A stretch of DNA of 43,359 nt, taken from contig LUOO01000087.1 of NCBI GenBank assembly GCA_001626765.1, positions 1-43,359 on the forward strand. Reading direction: 5' to 3'. Position numbers and translations under genes: made by a program. How positions within the stretch are numbered: the first letter of the stretch is position 1; the number at the start of each line of letters is the position of its first letter. The DNA comes from Maritimibacter sp. REDSEA-S28_B5. Its GTDB lineage: Bacteria; Pseudomonadota; Alphaproteobacteria; Rhodobacterales; Rhodobacteraceae. Below the pieces are notes generated by a model. It ran no database searches. It saw only the letters and a program-made list of their open reading frames with translations, and was not told where the DNA came from. Shown here one piece after another: positions 33,670 through 43,359 of the stretch.

Positions 33670-35550
33670 ATGGGAGTGTTTCACGTGAAACATTCATTCG
33701 ATGTCATCGTGGTCGGCGGCGGCCATGCAGGTGCGGACGCCGCTTTGGCGTCCGCTCGTGTTGGTGCGCGGACCGCTCTGGTGACGCTGAAGCGCGGTGA
33801 TCTGGGCGTCATGTCGTGCAACCCAGCGATTGGCGGACTTGGCAAGGGGCACCTCGTGCGCGAAGTCGATGCGCTGGATGGGGCCATGGGACGCGCTGCG
33901 GATATGGCGGGGATACAGTTCCGGCTGCTCAATCGGTCCAAGGGTCCGGCGGTGCAGGGGCCACGGGCGCAGGCCGACCGAAAGCTCTATCGCGCAGCAA
34001 TGGCGCAGATTGTGGCCGAGGCCGAGAACCTGACCATCGTTGAAGGCGAGGCAACCGAGTTGCTCATGTCCGGGAACAGCGTGACCGGCCTCCGGCTGGC
34101 CGATGGCTCGGATTTGACCGCGTACGCGGTGGTTCTGACAACGGGGACCTTTCTCCGTGGCATCATCCATATCGGGGATCGCCATTTTTCGGGCGGCCGC
34201 ATGGGCGACAAGCCGTCGGTCAAACTCGCCGAGCAGATCGACGGATTTGGCCTGCCGCTTGGTCGGTTGAAGACCGGCACGCCGCCGCGGCTGGATGGCA
34301 AGACGATCAACTGGGATATTCTGGACGAACAGCCCGGCGACGATGAGCCGGAAGTTTTCTCGTTCCTCAACAAGGTGCCGGCCGCGCGGCAGGTGTCTTG
34401 CGGGATCACCCATACCAACGAAAAGACGCACGAGATTATCACGGCCAATCTCTCGCGGTCGGCGATGTATGGGGGCCATATCGACGGGGTTGGCCCGCGT
34501 TACTGCCCGTCGATCGAGGACAAGGTCGTGCGGTTCGCCGACAAGACGTCGCACCAGGTGTTCCTGGAGCCGGAAGGGTTGGACGACGACACGGTTTATC
34601 CCAACGGGATCTCGACGTCGCTCCCTGAGGATGTGCAAGAGGCCTATGTCCGGTCTATCAGAGGGCTTGAGGACGTGCGGATTCTTCAGCCGGGTTATGC
34701 GATCGAGTATGATTACGTTGATCCCCGCGCGCTTCGTCAAACGCTCGAGGTGCGCGATGTGCCGGGCCTATATCTTGCGGGCCAGATCAACGGGACCACA
34801 GGATATGAAGAAGCAGCTGCACAGGGGACCGTTGCGGGTTTCAATGCCGCGTTGGCGTCTCTGGGTCGCGATCCGCTGATTTTTTCGCGCTCCTCTTCAT
34901 ATATCGGCGTGATGATCGACGACCTGATCACGCGTGGCGTGACGGAGCCCTATCGCATGTTCACGTCTCGTGCAGAGTTCCGTTTGTCCCTTCGGGCTGA
35001 CAATGCAGACCAGCGGCTGACCCCCATCGGAATCGAGATCGGGGCAGTATCGGAGCGGCGGCGTCGGGCCTTCGAACACAAGATGGAACGCCTGGCCCAG
35101 GCGACCGAGGCGCTGTCGGCAAGGACCTATACGCCGCAGCAGGTGAACGCGGTTGGTGGTCAAGTGCGGGAGGACGGAACGCGCCGGTCGGCTTATGATC
35201 TGCTCTCGATTCCGGGCATGACGTTCGCCCGCGTTTCGCAGCTTGATGATAGCTTCTCGGAGATTGATTCCGAAACGCGGGCTCAGGTGTCGAAGGACGC
35301 GCTTTACGCCAAGTATATCGAGCGTCAGAAGCGCGAAGTCGAGGCGATGCAACGGGACGAGGGTCAGGCGATCCCGGAGGGATTCGATTACTCTTCGCTC
35401 GATGGGCTGACCAAGGAGCTTCAGGGAAAACTGAATCGCGTCCGCCCGGCCACTTTGGCGCAGGCCGGTCGGATTGAGGGTATGACCCCCGCCGCCCTGA
35501 CTTTGATCCTCGCCAAAGTTCGGCAATCGGCGCGGGTCCGCACGGCATGA
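33670..35550 (+). CDS. mnmG: tRNA U34 modification enzyme MnmG (GidA)
   Basis: A 626-residue FAD-dependent partner of MnmE. FAD binding: [29 protein letters not shown]. GidA signatures: [35 protein letters not shown], and [25 protein letters not shown]. The first codons read GVFHVKHS because an exact parS site is embedded here, as in other alphaproteobacterial mnmG genes. ATG 33670 is used; GTG 33676, which would give a MFHVKHS start, is equally plausible and common in relatives. The end overlaps rsmG by ATGA. Confidence 0.97.
   Translation: MGVFHVKHSFDVIVVGGGHAGADAALASARVGARTALVTLKRGDLGVMSCNPAIGGLGKGHLVREVDALDGAMGRAADMAGIQFRLLNRSKGPAVQGPRAQADRKLYRAAMAQIVAEAENLTIVEGEATELLMSGNSVTGLRLADGSDLTAYAVVLTTGTFLRGIIHIGDRHFSGGRMGDKPSVKLAEQIDGFGLPLGRLKTGTPPRLDGKTINWDILDEQPGDDEPEVFSFLNKVPAARQVSCGITHTNEKTHEIITANLSRSAMYGGHIDGVGPRYCPSIEDKVVRFADKTSHQVFLEPEGLDDDTVYPNGISTSLPEDVQEAYVRSIRGLEDVRILQPGYAIEYDYVDPRALRQTLEVRDVPGLYLAGQINGTTGYEEAAAQGTVAGFNAALASLGRDPLIFSRSSSYIGVMIDDLITRGVTEPYRMFTSRAEFRLSLRADNADQRLTPIGIEIGAVSERRRRAFEHKMERLAQATEALSARTYTPQQVNAVGGQVREDGTRRSAYDLLSIPGMTFARVSQLDDSFSEIDSETRAQVSKDALYAKYIERQKREVEAMQRDEGQAIPEGFDYSSLDGLTKELQGKLNRVRPATLAQAGRIEGMTPAALTLILAKVRQSARVRTA
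33677..33692. promoter_or_regulatory. parS: parS centromere site 1, inside mnmG 5' end
   Basis: TGTTTCACGTGAAACA is a perfect 16-bp palindrome identical to the chromosomal ParB-binding site found in Caulobacter and relatives. It is translated in the mnmG frame as the V-F-H-V-K-H segment. Confidence 0.95.
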
Positions 35551-36164
35551 CGGCAACGGCCTTTGCGGCGCAGACGAATGTTTCACGTGAAACATTGGAT
35601 CGGCTGACCATCTACGCAGAGCTCCTGCGAAAGTGGAATCCCAAGATCAACCTGGTTGCGAAGTCCACGCTGCCCGAAGTCTGGAGCCGGCATTTTCTGG
35701 ACTCCGCGCAGGTGCTGGAGATCGCAGGGCAGGGGCGCCGCTGGGTCGATATCGGAACCGGGGGCGGCTTTCCCGGCGTGGTGGTGGCGATTCTTGCAAT
35801 GGAGGTGCGCCCCGACCTGACAGTGACGTGCATCGAATCGGATGGGCGCAAGGCTGCCTTTCTGCGCACCGTCTTGCGTGAGACCGGGGTCGACGGGTCC
35901 GTCATTGCTAGCCGCATTGAAGAGGTCGAGCCTCAAGGTGCCGATATCTTGTCTGCCAGGGCGCTCGCACCGCTAGATGTGCTTCTCTCCTACGCCTCGC
36001 GACATCTGAAGCCTGATGGGGAGGCGCTGTTCCTCAAAGGTGCAGACCACGAAAAGGAGCTGTCGGAAGCCCTTGAAACGTGGTCCTTCCGGGCAGATAA
36101 GATCGTAAGCAAGACGAACCCCGAAGCGGTGGTTCTGAAAATCGGAGGCATCGAGCGTGGCTAA
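35547..36164 (+). CDS. rsmG: 16S rRNA (guanine-527-N7) methyltransferase
   Basis: A 205-residue methyltransferase that modifies G527 of 16S rRNA. The N-terminus, [20 protein letters not shown], carries a parS site. The Rossmann fold begins [36 protein letters not shown] and shows the SAM motif [33 protein letters not shown] and [18 protein letters not shown] 35547 overlaps mnmG (ATGA), and the end overlaps parA by 8 bases. It is part of the coupled run mnmG-rsmG-parA. Confidence 0.96.
   Translation: MTATAFAAQTNVSRETLDRLTIYAELLRKWNPKINLVAKSTLPEVWSRHFLDSAQVLEIAGQGRRWVDIGTGGGFPGVVVAILAMEVRPDLTVTCIESDGRKAAFLRTVLRETGVDGSVIASRIEEVEPQGADILSARALAPLDVLLSYASRHLKPDGEALFLKGADHEKELSEALETWSFRADKIVSKTNPEAVVLKIGGIERG
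35579..35594. promoter_or_regulatory. parS: parS centromere site 2, inside rsmG 5' end
   Basis: A second exact TGTTTCACGTGAAACA, 1.9 kb from site 1. Here it is read in a different frame, as N-V-S-R-E-T of RsmG. Confidence 0.95.
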
Positions 36165-36936
36165 TCCCAAGATCATCGCGGTTACAAACCAGAAGGGTGG
36201 TGTGGGCAAGACCACGACCGCGATCAACCTGTCGGCGGCACTGGCGGCGGGAGGTCGGCGGGTGCTGATCGTGGACCTCGACCCGCAGGGAAACGCATCG
36301 ACCGGGCTAGGAATCGAGGCCTCTACACGTGGTTTGACGACCTATGACTTGTTGATCGAAGAAGTTCCGCTTCAAGATGTAGTGGTCGAAACCGAGGTGC
36401 CGGGCGTCGTGATTGCCCCGGCCACGACCGATCTTTCCTCGGCCGATATCGAGCTGGTGGCGAACGAGAAACGCTCGCACCTGCTGCATGATTCGCTGCG
36501 CTCGCCCGAGGTTGATCGGCTCGCGCTCGATTACGTGATCATTGATTGCCCGCCCTCGCTCAACCTGCTGACGGTGAACGCGCTTGTTGCGGCCCATTCC
36601 GTGCTGATCCCGCTTCAGTCCGAGTTCTTTGCGCTTGAGGGCCTGTCGCAACTCATGCTGACCATCCGCGATGTGCGGGAGGCCGCAAATCCGAACCTGC
36701 GGATCGAGGGCGTCGTTCTGACCATGCATGACACGCGCAACAACCTGGCCCAACAGGTCGAAGCGGACGCACGCGAAACGCTTGGTGAACTTGTGTTCAA
36801 GACAGTGGTGCCGCGCAACGTGCGGGTCAGCGAAGCGCCGTCCTTTGCGATGCCCGTCATTCAATACGACCCGCTGTCGAAAGGCAGCCAAGCCTATATG
36901 GCACTCGCAGAAGAACTCGTCGCGAAGGCGGGGTAA
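36157..36936 (+). CDS. parA: Chromosome-partitioning ATPase ParA
   Basis: A 259-residue ParA/Soj ATPase with the deviant Walker A TNQKGGVGKTTTAINL (signature lysine K13 and K18), VLIVDLDPQGNASTGLGI and DYVIIDCPPSLNLLTVNAL. There is no N-terminal DNA-binding domain, so it is the chromosomal type that moves ParB-parS complexes toward the new pole. GTG 36157 is preceded by GGAGG at good spacing. parB follows after 10 bp. Confidence 0.97.
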   Translation: MANPKIIAVTNQKGGVGKTTTAINLSAALAAGGRRVLIVDLDPQGNASTGLGIEASTRGLTTYDLLIEEVPLQDVVVETEVPGVVIAPATTDLSSADIELVANEKRSHLLHDSLRSPEVDRLALDYVIIDCPPSLNLLTVNALVAAHSVLIPLQSEFFALEGLSQLMLTIRDVREAANPNLRIEGVVLTMHDTRNNLAQQVEADARETLGELVFKTVVPRNVRVSEAPSFAMPVIQYDPLSKGSQAYMALAEELVAKAG

Positions 36937-36946
36937 GGAGGCAGAG

Positions 36947-37843
36947 ATGGCGACACCGCCGAAGAATCGTGGTCTGGGGCGTGGTTTGTCCGCGCTGATG
37001 GCCGATGTGCAGACCGAACCGGCCAAGACGGCCTCGGAGCAGCCCGCGCGCAAGCCTGACATGATGATCCCGATCGGGCACATCAAGGCGAACCCGAAGC
37101 AGCCACGGCGGCAGTTTTCGCAGGAGGCGCTCGACGAATTGACCGCTTCGGTCAAGGAGAAGGGGATCATCCAGCCGCTGATTGTCCGGCATCATCCGAA
37201 CGAAGAGGGTGTGTTCGAGATCGTCGCGGGCGAACGCCGTTGGCGCGCGGCGCAGGCCGCGCGGCTGCACGAGGTTCCGGCAATTGTCCGCAGCTATTCC
37301 GAGCGCGAAGCCTACGAAATCGCGATCATCGAGAACATCCAGCGCGCCGATCTCAATGCGGTGGAAGAGGCCGCGGGCTACAAGCAGTTGATGGATCAGT
37401 TCGGTCACACACAAGAACAGCTATCGGAAGCTCTGGGGAAATCCCGCTCGCATCTTGCGAACATGATGCGGCTTCTGAACCTTCCGGGCGAAGTGCTTGA
37501 TTACGTGCGGGACGGTCGGCTGTCGGCGGGTGCCGCGCGGGCGATGATCACGGCGGAGGACCCGTTGGCGCTGGCCAAGGCGGCGGTGGCCAAGGGGATG
37601 TCGGTGCGCGAGATCGAGAAGCTCGCCAAGGGTGGGGAGCCAAAGAAAAGCGCGGCGCGTCCGGCGACCTACAAGACCAAGGATGCCGATACCGTGGCGC
37701 TCGAGGGCGATCTGTCCGCGACACTCGGGATGCGGGTAACCATCGACCACAAGACGGGCGACGAGGGCGGGTCGATCACGATCAGCTACAAGACGCTCGA
37801 GGAGCTTGACGACCTCTGCGCCAAGCTGGGTGGCGGTGCCTAG
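36947..37843 (+). CDS. parB: Chromosome-partitioning protein ParB
   Basis: A 298-residue centromere-binding CTPase. The order is an N-terminal ParA-activating arginine segment (KNRGLGRGLSALM), a CTP-binding ParB/Srx domain with IIQPLIVRHH and EIVAGERRWRAAQ (the GERRxR motif), a helix-turn-helix (HTQEQLSEALGKSRSHLANMMRLLNLP) and a C-terminal dimerisation domain. ATG 36947 has TAAGGAGG upstream. It binds the two parS sites seen 1.4 and 3.3 kb upstream of it. The stop codon overlaps that of convergent hemW. Confidence 0.97.
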   Translation: MATPPKNRGLGRGLSALMADVQTEPAKTASEQPARKPDMMIPIGHIKANPKQPRRQFSQEALDELTASVKEKGIIQPLIVRHHPNEEGVFEIVAGERRWRAAQAARLHEVPAIVRSYSEREAYEIAIIENIQRADLNAVEEAAGYKQLMDQFGHTQEQLSEALGKSRSHLANMMRLLNLPGEVLDYVRDGRLSAGAARAMITAEDPLALAKAAVAKGMSVREIEKLAKGGEPKKSAARPATYKTKDADTVALEGDLSATLGMRVTIDHKTGDEGGSITISYKTLEELDDLCAKLGGGA

Positions 37844-39006
37844 TCGGGCAGCAGCGCGGTAATCACCGCGTTGAGCACAGCGCGGCCTTCGGGGGTCGCA
37901 ATCAGGTGGCCTTGTTCTTCGTGGACGAGGCCATTTTCTTTGAGGTTGGCGATTTCTTTTGAATCCAAAGGCTTACCGAGGAGAGATTCGTAGCGGGCGA
38001 AATCCGTTCCTCTCGTCGTCCTGAGCGACATCATCAGGTATTCTGACGCGTGGTCTTTACGAGAAAGCGCAGTTTCGCCGGCGCTTCCGGAGCCGCTTTT
38101 GACCATCTGGAGCCACTTCGCAGGGCCAAGCTCGGTCCAGGTCTCGTGACGCACGCCGTTCCGGGTGATCCGACCGTGTGCGCCGGGACCGATGCCAAGG
38201 TAATCGCCGCCCATCCAGTAAATCAGGTTGTGACGCGATTCCTGCCCGGGCCGCGCGTGGTTCGACACCTCGTAGGCGGGGAGACCGGCGTTGGTCGTGA
38301 TCTCCTGCGTCAGGAAATACATATCGGCGGCAAGGTCTTCGTCCGGCAATCCCCGCAGCTTGCCACGGGACGCGCGGTCGCCAAAGGCGGTGCCGTCCTC
38401 GACGGTGAGCTGGTAGAGCGACAGGTGATCTGGTTCGAAGCTGATCGCGCGGGTCAGTTCGGCCTGCCAGTCGGCGAGGCTCTGATCCTGACGCGCGTAG
38501 ATGAGGTCGAAATTCACTCGGTCAAAGGTGCTGCGGGCGACGTCAAGGGCGCCCAAGGCTTGCTCGACATTGTGCAGCCGTCCGAGCGCCTTCAGGTCGC
38601 GGTTGTTCAACGCCTGAAAACCCATCGACACGCGGTTCACGCCAGCGTCACGATAACCCGCGAACCGGGCGGCCTCGACCGACGAAGGGTTCGCCTCCAG
38701 CGTGATCTCGATGTCGTTGGCCGGAGTCCAATGGGAAAGCGTGGTCTCAAGGATCGCGCCGACGAGGCGCGGTTCCATGAGCGAGGGCGTTCCTCCGCCG
38801 AAATAGACGGAGTTGAGCAGCCGGTCGGGGGTGTCGGCGGCGACGCGGTCAAGCTCGGACAGATAGGCGCGCAGCCAGTCCTCCTGGTCGATAGAGGCCG
38901 AGATATGGCTGTTGAAGTCGCAGTAGGGGCACTTGGCGGCGCAGAAGGGCCAATGGACGTAGAGACCGAAGCCGCCGTGCCGCCAATCCTCGACAGGTTC
39001 AGCCAA
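37840..39006 (-). CDS. hemW: HemW, haem chaperone-like radical SAM protein
   Basis: A 388-residue radical SAM protein formerly annotated as oxygen-independent coproporphyrinogen oxidase. The cluster motif is [19 protein letters not shown] (Cx3Cx2C), followed by [14 protein letters not shown] and the HemN-like C-terminal domain. HemW proteins bind and deliver haem rather than oxidise coproporphyrinogen III; true HemN has an N-terminal extension absent here. TTG 39006 has GAGGG five bases upstream and is preferred; TTG 39030 gives a longer overlap with rdgB. Coupled to rdgB. Confidence 0.88.
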   Translation of the reverse strand: MAEPVEDWRHGGFGLYVHWPFCAAKCPYCDFNSHISASIDQEDWLRAYLSELDRVAADTPDRLLNSVYFGGGTPSLMEPRLVGAILETTLSHWTPANDIEITLEANPSSVEAARFAGYRDAGVNRVSMGFQALNNRDLKALGRLHNVEQALGALDVARSTFDRVNFDLIYARQDQSLADWQAELTRAISFEPDHLSLYQLTVEDGTAFGDRASRGKLRGLPDEDLAADMYFLTQEITTNAGLPAYEVSNHARPGQESRHNLIYWMGGDYLGIGPGAHGRITRNGVRHETWTELGPAKWLQMVKSGSGSAGETALSRKDHASEYLMMSLRTTRGTDFARYESLLGKPLDSKEIANLKENGLVHEEQGHLIATPEGRAVLNAVITALLPD

Positions 39007-39607
39007 AACAGCCCTCGACCAGTTTGGCAAAGGCGACGGCGCGGTGGCTCATGTCGTGTTTTTTGGCCGGGTCCATCTCGCCGAACGTCACGTCGAAGCC
39101 GTCGGGGATGAACATGGGGTCATAACCAAAGCCCTGTTCGCCGCGCGGTGGCCAGGTCAGGCGACCGGAAACCTGCCCGTCAAAGATCTCGTCATGCCCA
39201 TCGGGCCAGGCGAGGCAGAGCGTGCAGTTGAAGGATGCCCTGCGCGGTTCAGGGGCCTTATCAGTCTCTAGCAAAGCCCAAGTCTTTTCCATGGCCCTGC
39301 TAAAATCGCGCCCGTTCGGCGTTTCGGCCCAGTCTGCGGTATAGACGCCGGGGGCACCGTTCAAGGCATCGACCATCAGGCCGCTGTCATCAGACAGGGC
39401 GGGCAGGCCGGATTCCTTGGCGGCGAAATGCGCCTTGATCCGGGCGTTGCCGGCAAAGGTATCCTCGGTCTCGGCGGGTTCGGGCAGGCCAAGATCACCC
39501 GCCGACACGACGGACACGCCAAAGGGTTCGACGAGCGCGGCAATCTCGCGCAGCTTGCCTTTGTTGTGGCTGGCGATGACCAGCTTGTCGCCCGTGAACC
39601 TGCGCAT
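38999..39607 (-). CDS. rdgB: XTP/dITP pyrophosphatase (RdgB/HAM1)
   Basis: A 202-residue enzyme removing dITP and XTP from nucleotide pools. Substrate-binding start [13 protein letters not shown] (the family's S/TxNxxK), [28 protein letters not shown], and [27 protein letters not shown] with the base-recognition loop; SHRAVAF near the end is the family's C-terminal motif. Its start overlaps the rph stop (TGATG), and its 3' end overlaps hemW. The order rph-rdgB-hemW is usual in alphaproteobacteria. Confidence 0.95.
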   Translation of the reverse strand: MRRFTGDKLVIASHNKGKLREIAALVEPFGVSVVSAGDLGLPEPAETEDTFAGNARIKAHFAAKESGLPALSDDSGLMVDALNGAPGVYTADWAETPNGRDFSRAMEKTWALLETDKAPEPRRASFNCTLCLAWPDGHDEIFDGQVSGRLTWPPRGEQGFGYDPMFIPDGFDVTFGEMDPAKKHDMSHRAVAFAKLVEGCFG

Positions 39608-40320
39608 CAGGCGATGGCCGCCTTCTGGGCCGCGACGAGATCGAGCACGCCTTTCTCGGCAAGCCCCATGAGGTCATCCATCTGGGCGCGCGAGAAGGTC
39701 GAGCCCTCGGCGCTCATCTGCACTTCGATCAGACGGCCGGTGCCTGTCATCACGAAATTGCCGTCCACGCCGGCCTCGGAATCCTCGGGGTAATCGAGGT
39801 CGAGCACGGCCTGACCTGCGTAAATGCCGCAGGATACCGCGGCAACGGGATCGACGAGGGGATCAGTCTTGATATCGCCCGCCTTCATAAGCTTGTTCAC
39901 GGCCAGACGCAGCGCCACCCAGCCGCCGGTGATCGACGCGCAGCGGGTGCCGCCGTCGGCCTGAATCACGTCGCAGTCCACGGTGATCTGGCGTTCGCCA
40001 AGCGCCTGACGATCCACGCCCGCGCGCAGAGAACGACCAATAAGCCTTTGAATTTCAACGGTTCTTCCGCCCTGTTTGCCGGTAGCCGCCTCGCGACGCA
40101 TCCGCGAGGACGTGGACCGGGGCAACATCCCGTATTCCGCCGTCACCCAGCCCATGCCGGTGTTGCGCAGAAACGGCGGCACGCGCTCTTCGAGCGAGGC
40201 GGTGCACAGCACATGCGTATCCCCGATCTTGATCATGCAGGAGCCTTCGGCATGCTTCGTGACCCCCGTTTCAATTGAAATCGGGCGCATTTGATCTACA
40301 TTCCGGCCTGACGGGCGCAT
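39607..40320 (-). CDS. rph: Ribonuclease PH
   Basis: A 237-residue phosphorolytic 3'-5' exoribonuclease that trims tRNA 3' ends. Signatures: [103 protein letters not shown], and [20 protein letters not shown]. Length and active-site residues are normal. GAAAGGAC precedes ATG 40320. It diverges from hrcA across 70 bp that contain no CIRCE element. Confidence 0.97.
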   Translation of the reverse strand: MRPSGRNVDQMRPISIETGVTKHAEGSCMIKIGDTHVLCTASLEERVPPFLRNTGMGWVTAEYGMLPRSTSSRMRREAATGKQGGRTVEIQRLIGRSLRAGVDRQALGERQITVDCDVIQADGGTRCASITGGWVALRLAVNKLMKAGDIKTDPLVDPVAAVSCGIYAGQAVLDLDYPEDSEAGVDGNFVMTGTGRLIEVQMSAEGSTFSRAQMDDLMGLAEKGVLDLVAAQKAAIA

Positions 40321-40390
40321 GGCGTGTCCTTTCTGTGAGCGTGCCCGTGGGTGTCACGGGTCGCGCGGAAAAGCAAGCGTGGGAGAGCGC

Positions 40391-41455
40391 ATGACCGACC
40401 GGCCGACAGGCTACGATGCGTTGAACGACAGGTCGCGGGAGGTGTTCCGGCGGCTGGTCGAGTCATATCTTGAGACCGGCGATCCGGTGGGGTCGCGCAC
40501 CCTGACCCGGTCGCTGACGGAAAGGGTGTCGGCGGCCACGATCCGCAATGTCATGCAGGACCTCGAGTTCATGGGGCTTCTGGACAGTCCGCACATCTCG
40601 GCCGGACGGGTTCCGACCGAACGGGGGCTGCGCATGTTCGTGGACGGGTTCCTCGAGGTGGGCGAGCTGACCGAGGACGACCGGGGGAAGATCGACGAGA
40701 CGCTGGGGGCCAATGACCGGGACGTTGGGGCGCTTCTCAACAACGTGGGGCGGGCGCTGTCGGGGATCACGGCGGGCGCGAGCCTGGTGCTGACGCCGAA
40801 ACAGGAAGCGCCCATCAAGCATATCGAATTCGTGAGTCTTGGCGCTGACCGTGCGCTGACCGTGCTTGTCTTTGCCGACGGTCAGGTCGAAAACCGGCTG
40901 TTCACGCCGCCGCCGGGGCAGACACCCAGTGCGATGCGGGAGGCGGCCAACTTCCTCAATGCGCTCGCCGAGGGGCGGACGCTGGGCGAACTCCGCCGGG
41001 TGATCGCGGTCGAGATCGAGAAGCGGCGGCAGGAGCTGGATCAATTGGCCACCGCGCTCGTCGAAAGCGGGCTAGCGGTCTGGGATGGCGAGGGCAGCGG
41101 CACGGACCGGCTGATCGTGCGGGGGCAGGCGAACCTGCTCAAGGGTCAGGGCAATGCCGCCGACCTCGAACGGATCACGAGCCTCTTTGACGACCTCGAA
41201 CGAAAACGTGATATCGCCGAATTCCTCGAACTGGCCGAGGATGGCGAGGGTGTGCGCATTTTCATTGGCTCCGAGAACAAACTTTTCTCACTTTCCGGTT
41301 CCTCTCTGGTGGTTTCTCCATATATGAACGCTGACCGAAAGATTGTCGGTGCGGTTGGGGTCATCGGACCCACGCGGCTCAACTATGGGCGGATCGTGCC
41401 GATTGTGGATTACACAGCTCAACTGGTCGGACGACTGATTTCCGACCGGGGTTAG
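40391..41455 (+). CDS. hrcA: Heat-inducible transcription repressor HrcA
   Basis: A 354-residue repressor that binds CIRCE operators, usually upstream of groESL, with GroEL as its modulator. N-terminal winged helix: LNDRSREVFRRLVESYLETGDPVGSRTLTRSL... VSAATIRNVMQDLEFMGLL...HISAGRVPTERGLRMFVDGFL. The C-terminal GAF-like and dimerisation parts end in GPTRLNYGRIVPIVDYTAQLVG. ATG 40391 is preceded by GGGAG. grpE follows after 21 bp, the usual alphaproteobacterial order. No CIRCE site was seen in this window, so HrcA must act elsewhere. Confidence 0.96.
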   Translation: MTDRPTGYDALNDRSREVFRRLVESYLETGDPVGSRTLTRSLTERVSAATIRNVMQDLEFMGLLDSPHISAGRVPTERGLRMFVDGFLEVGELTEDDRGKIDETLGANDRDVGALLNNVGRALSGITAGASLVLTPKQEAPIKHIEFVSLGADRALTVLVFADGQVENRLFTPPPGQTPSAMREAANFLNALAEGRTLGELRRVIAVEIEKRRQELDQLATALVESGLAVWDGEGSGTDRLIVRGQANLLKGQGNAADLERITSLFDDLERKRDIAEFLELAEDGEGVRIFIGSENKLFSLSGSSLVVSPYMNADRKIVGAVGVIGPTRLNYGRIVPIVDYTAQLVGRLISDRG

Positions 41456-41476
41456 AGACCGGGTGAAGAGGTAGAG

Positions 41477-42094
41477 ATGGCGGACGCAAAGAAACAACCG
41501 TTGGACGATATCGAAGCGGCAATCGAAGAAATCATGGGCGATCAGGGCAAGGCGGCGAAGCCGGAACCCGAGGTGGCGCCCGAGGCCGAGATCGCTCCGG
41601 AAGCAGCCGAGGCGATGACCGAAGAGACGGATATCGTTGCGGAACTGACGGCAGAACGCGATGCAATGCGCGACAAGTGGATGCGCGCCCTGGCCGATGC
41701 GGAAAATTCGCGCAAGCGGTCGGAGCGGGACCGGCGCGAGGCCGAGAATTATGGCGGGTCGAAGCTCGCCCGCGACATGCTGCCGGTCTACGATAACATG
41801 AAGCGTGCGCTCGAGGCGATCGACGACGAACTGCGGGAAAAGGCCTCGGGTCTCGTCGAGGGAATCGAGCTGACCATGCGGTCGCTCCTTGGGATTTTCG
41901 AGAAGCACGGGATCCGGGTGATTGCGCCCGAGGTAGGCGACAAGTTCGACCCCGAAGAGCACGAGGCGATGTTCGAGGCCCCGGTGCCCGGGACCACGAA
42001 GGGCGCCATCATCCAGGTGATGGCCGAAGGTTTCATGATCCACGACCGACTGCTGCGTCCAGCGCAGGTGGGCGTGTCGTCCAATCCGGGCTGA
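41477..42094 (+). CDS. grpE: Nucleotide exchange factor GrpE
   Basis: A 205-residue GrpE, which releases ADP from DnaK. An acidic, low-complexity N-terminus (about residues 1-50) is followed by a long coiled coil (AELTAERDAMRDKWMRALADAENSRKRSERDRREAENYGGSKLARDMLPVYDNMKRALEA). The C-terminal beta domain has FDPEEHEAMFEAPVPGTTKGAIIQVMAEGFMIHDRLLRPAQVGVS. ATG 41477 has GAAGAGG upstream. Its partner genes dnaK and dnaJ are at the left end of the window. Confidence 0.97.
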   Translation: MADAKKQPLDDIEAAIEEIMGDQGKAAKPEPEVAPEAEIAPEAAEAMTEETDIVAELTAERDAMRDKWMRALADAENSRKRSERDRREAENYGGSKLARDMLPVYDNMKRALEAIDDELREKASGLVEGIELTMRSLLGIFEKHGIRVIAPEVGDKFDPEEHEAMFEAPVPGTTKGAIIQVMAEGFMIHDRLLRPAQVGVSSNPG

Positions 42095-42105
42095 TTTGGT
42101 TTCGC

Positions 42106-42153
42106 CGCAGACTGCGTCTGCGACGACCGGTTAGGGGGAGGCTAGCCTCCCCC
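42106..42153. terminator. Two hairpins between convergent grpE and mutS
   Basis: CGCAGAC/GTCTGCG (42106-42122, 3-nt loop) is followed by the perfect palindrome GGGGGAGGCTAGCCTCCCCC (42134-42153), then CC-rich sequence and GGTATTTATGAAGCAGTGAAG. Neither has a clear T-run. As they sit between two converging genes they could serve as terminators for both. The second, with its trailing sequence, resembles an intergenic repeat common in Rhodobacterales (from memory). Confidence 0.5.
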
Positions 42154-42200
42154 CAAACCCCCCTCCAAGGTATTTATGAAGCAGTGAAGGGGAGGTCGGC

Positions 42201-43359
42201 TCAGTCGGCGCTCAGCGCCTTCAGCTTGTAGATCAGATCCAGCGCCTCGCGGGGCGTAAGCTCGTCGGGATGAATCTCGGCGAGCTCTTCCGTGAGCGGG
42301 GATGTGGTCGGCTTTTGCGGGGCGGGCGCCGGCTGAATGGCCGAGAAGAGCGGCAGGTCGTCGATGATCGCCTTCTGGCTGCCGCCCTCGCGTTCACCCT
42401 TTTCCAGCGCGTCGAGTACCACGCGGGCGCGTTCAATGACCGGGGCGGGCAGGCCCGCGAGTTTCGCAACCTGCACGCCGTAGGACCGGTCCGCGGCCCC
42501 CTTGCGCACCTCGTGAAGGAAGATCACCTCGCCTTCCCATTCCTTGACGGCGATGGTCGCGTTGTCGACGCCGATCAGCTTGCCCGCAAGCTGGGTCAAC
42601 TCGTGGTAATGGGTGGCGAAGAGTGCACGGGAGCGGTTCGCGTCGTGCAGGTGTTCGAGCGTGGCCCAGGCGATGGAAAGGCCGTCGTAGGTCGCCGTGC
42701 CGCGGCCGATTTCGTCGAGGATGACGAGCGCGCGGTCGTCGGCCTGATTGAGGATCGCGGCGGTTTCGACCATTTCCACCATGAAGGTCGAGCGGCCCCG
42801 GGCGAGGTCATCCGACGCGCCGACGCGGGAATAAAGCTGGCTGACGATGCCGATGTGCGCTTCGGTGGCCGGGACATAGCTGCCGGTCTGGGCGAGGAGC
42901 GCGATGAGGGCGTTCTGGCGGAGGAAGGTCGATTTACCGGCCATGTTGGGTCCGGTGAGGAGCCATATGGCGGCGCTTTCGCCCTCGGCGGTCAGACAGC
43001 AGTCGTTCGCGACGAAGCTGTCGCCGCCTTGGGCGCGCAGGCTGCGTTCGACGACGGGATGGCGGCCACCGGCGATATTGAAGGCGCGGCTGTCATCTAC
43101 GGAAGGCTTGCACCAGTTCTCGGTTACGGCAAGCTCGGCAAAGGCCGCGACCAGGTCGATCTCGGCCAGCCCGCGGGCGGCGTCGCCGAGGACCGCGTGG
43201 CAGCTCAGAGTTTCGGATTTCAGGCCGTCATAGAGACGCTTTTCAATCTCAAGCGCGTGGTTGCCCGCGTTCAGGATGCGGGTTTCCAGCTCGGACAGTT
43301 CCACTGTGGTGAATCGGACCTGGTTGGCGGTGGTCTGACGGTGGATGAAGGTCTCGGAC
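42201..43359 (-). CDS. mutS: DNA mismatch repair protein MutS, C-terminal part
   Basis: The coding sequence enters from the right edge (first visible residues [29 protein letters not shown]), so only about 385 C-terminal residues of a normally ~870-residue protein are seen. The ATPase domain is complete: Walker [19 protein letters not shown], Walker [20 protein letters not shown], then [28 protein letters not shown] and the C-terminal helices for dimerisation. MutS recognises mismatches and recruits MutL. The N-terminal mismatch-binding domain lies outside the window. Confidence 0.97.
   Translation of the reverse strand, partial: SETFIHRQTTANQVRFTTVELSELETRILNAGNHALEIEKRLYDGLKSETLSCHAVLGDAARGLAEIDLVAAFAELAVTENWCKPSVDDSRAFNIAGGRHPVVERSLRAQGGDSFVANDCCLTAEGESAAIWLLTGPNMAGKSTFLRQNALIALLAQTGSYVPATEAHIGIVSQLYSRVGASDDLARGRSTFMVEMVETAAILNQADDRALVILDEIGRGTATYDGLSIAWATLEHLHDANRSRALFATHYHELTQLAGKLIGVDNATIAVKEWEGEVIFLHEVRKGAADRSYGVQVAKLAGLPAPVIERARVVLDALEKGEREGGSQKAIIDDLPLFSAIQPAPAPQKPTTSPLTEELAEIHPDELTPREALDLIYKLKALSAD

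Noticed and set aside
40321..40390. CIRCE operator between rph and hrcA
   Set aside because: No TTAGCACTC-type inverted repeat is present in the gap.

Overview
The window is a densely packed, GC-rich alphaproteobacterial chromosome segment. Gene orders (dnaK-dnaJ-radC, mltA-tim44, fxsA, secB, dnaQ-coaE-aroE-maf, rho-mnmE-mnmG-rsmG-parA-parB, hemW-rdgB-rph | hrcA-grpE) and the exact parS sequence TGTTTCACGTGAAACA point to Rhodobacterales, probably the Roseobacter group. No rRNA, tRNA, insertion sequence, phage gene or CRISPR array was seen.

Layout. 1-4.0 kb: radC (cut by the window edge), dnaJ and dnaK on the minus strand behind a clear RpoH-type heat-shock promoter. 4.0-6.1 kb: an AlkB-like dioxygenase, then a secreted SH3 protein coupled to an orphan ABC-2 polysaccharide-type permease. 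6.2-14.6 kb: a plus-strand surface-polysaccharide locus (PAP phosphatase CysQ, a GT2 enzyme, GalU, three more glycosyltransferases and a two-part sulfotransferase), which reads as a pathway for a sulfated glycan with PAP recycling. 14.7-18.8 kb, minus strand: a ptsN gene broken by an internal deletion, hpf, a short RNase D, a MarR regulator, a nitrilase-family amidase, glutaredoxin and comF. 18.8-27.7 kb: a methyltransferase, hemH, a KpsS-like protein, hslVU, smr, mltA, tim44, fxsA, idi and secB. 27.8-30.5 kb, minus strand: dnaQ, coaE, a strongly degenerate aroE and maf.

30.5-31.1 kb is the only long gene-free stretch. It has the features of the chromosomal replication origin: DnaA boxes including an inverted pair, a perfect IHF-type site and a pyrimidine-rich AT tract. 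The genes on both sides point away from it. To the right lie rho, mnmE, mnmG, rsmG, parA and parB, with two exact parS sites embedded in the first codons of mnmG and rsmG. The window closes with hemW-rdgB-rph facing away from hrcA-grpE, and the 3' part of mutS.

Most of the window is housekeeping. The points that deserve a second look are the origin/parS layout, the aroE that has lost its catalytic lysine, the ptsN pseudogene beside a place where lptCAB would normally be expected, the sulfated-glycan locus with its unusual double sulfotransferase, and several strong palindromes between genes. I did not find a defence system or other clearly new multi-gene system.
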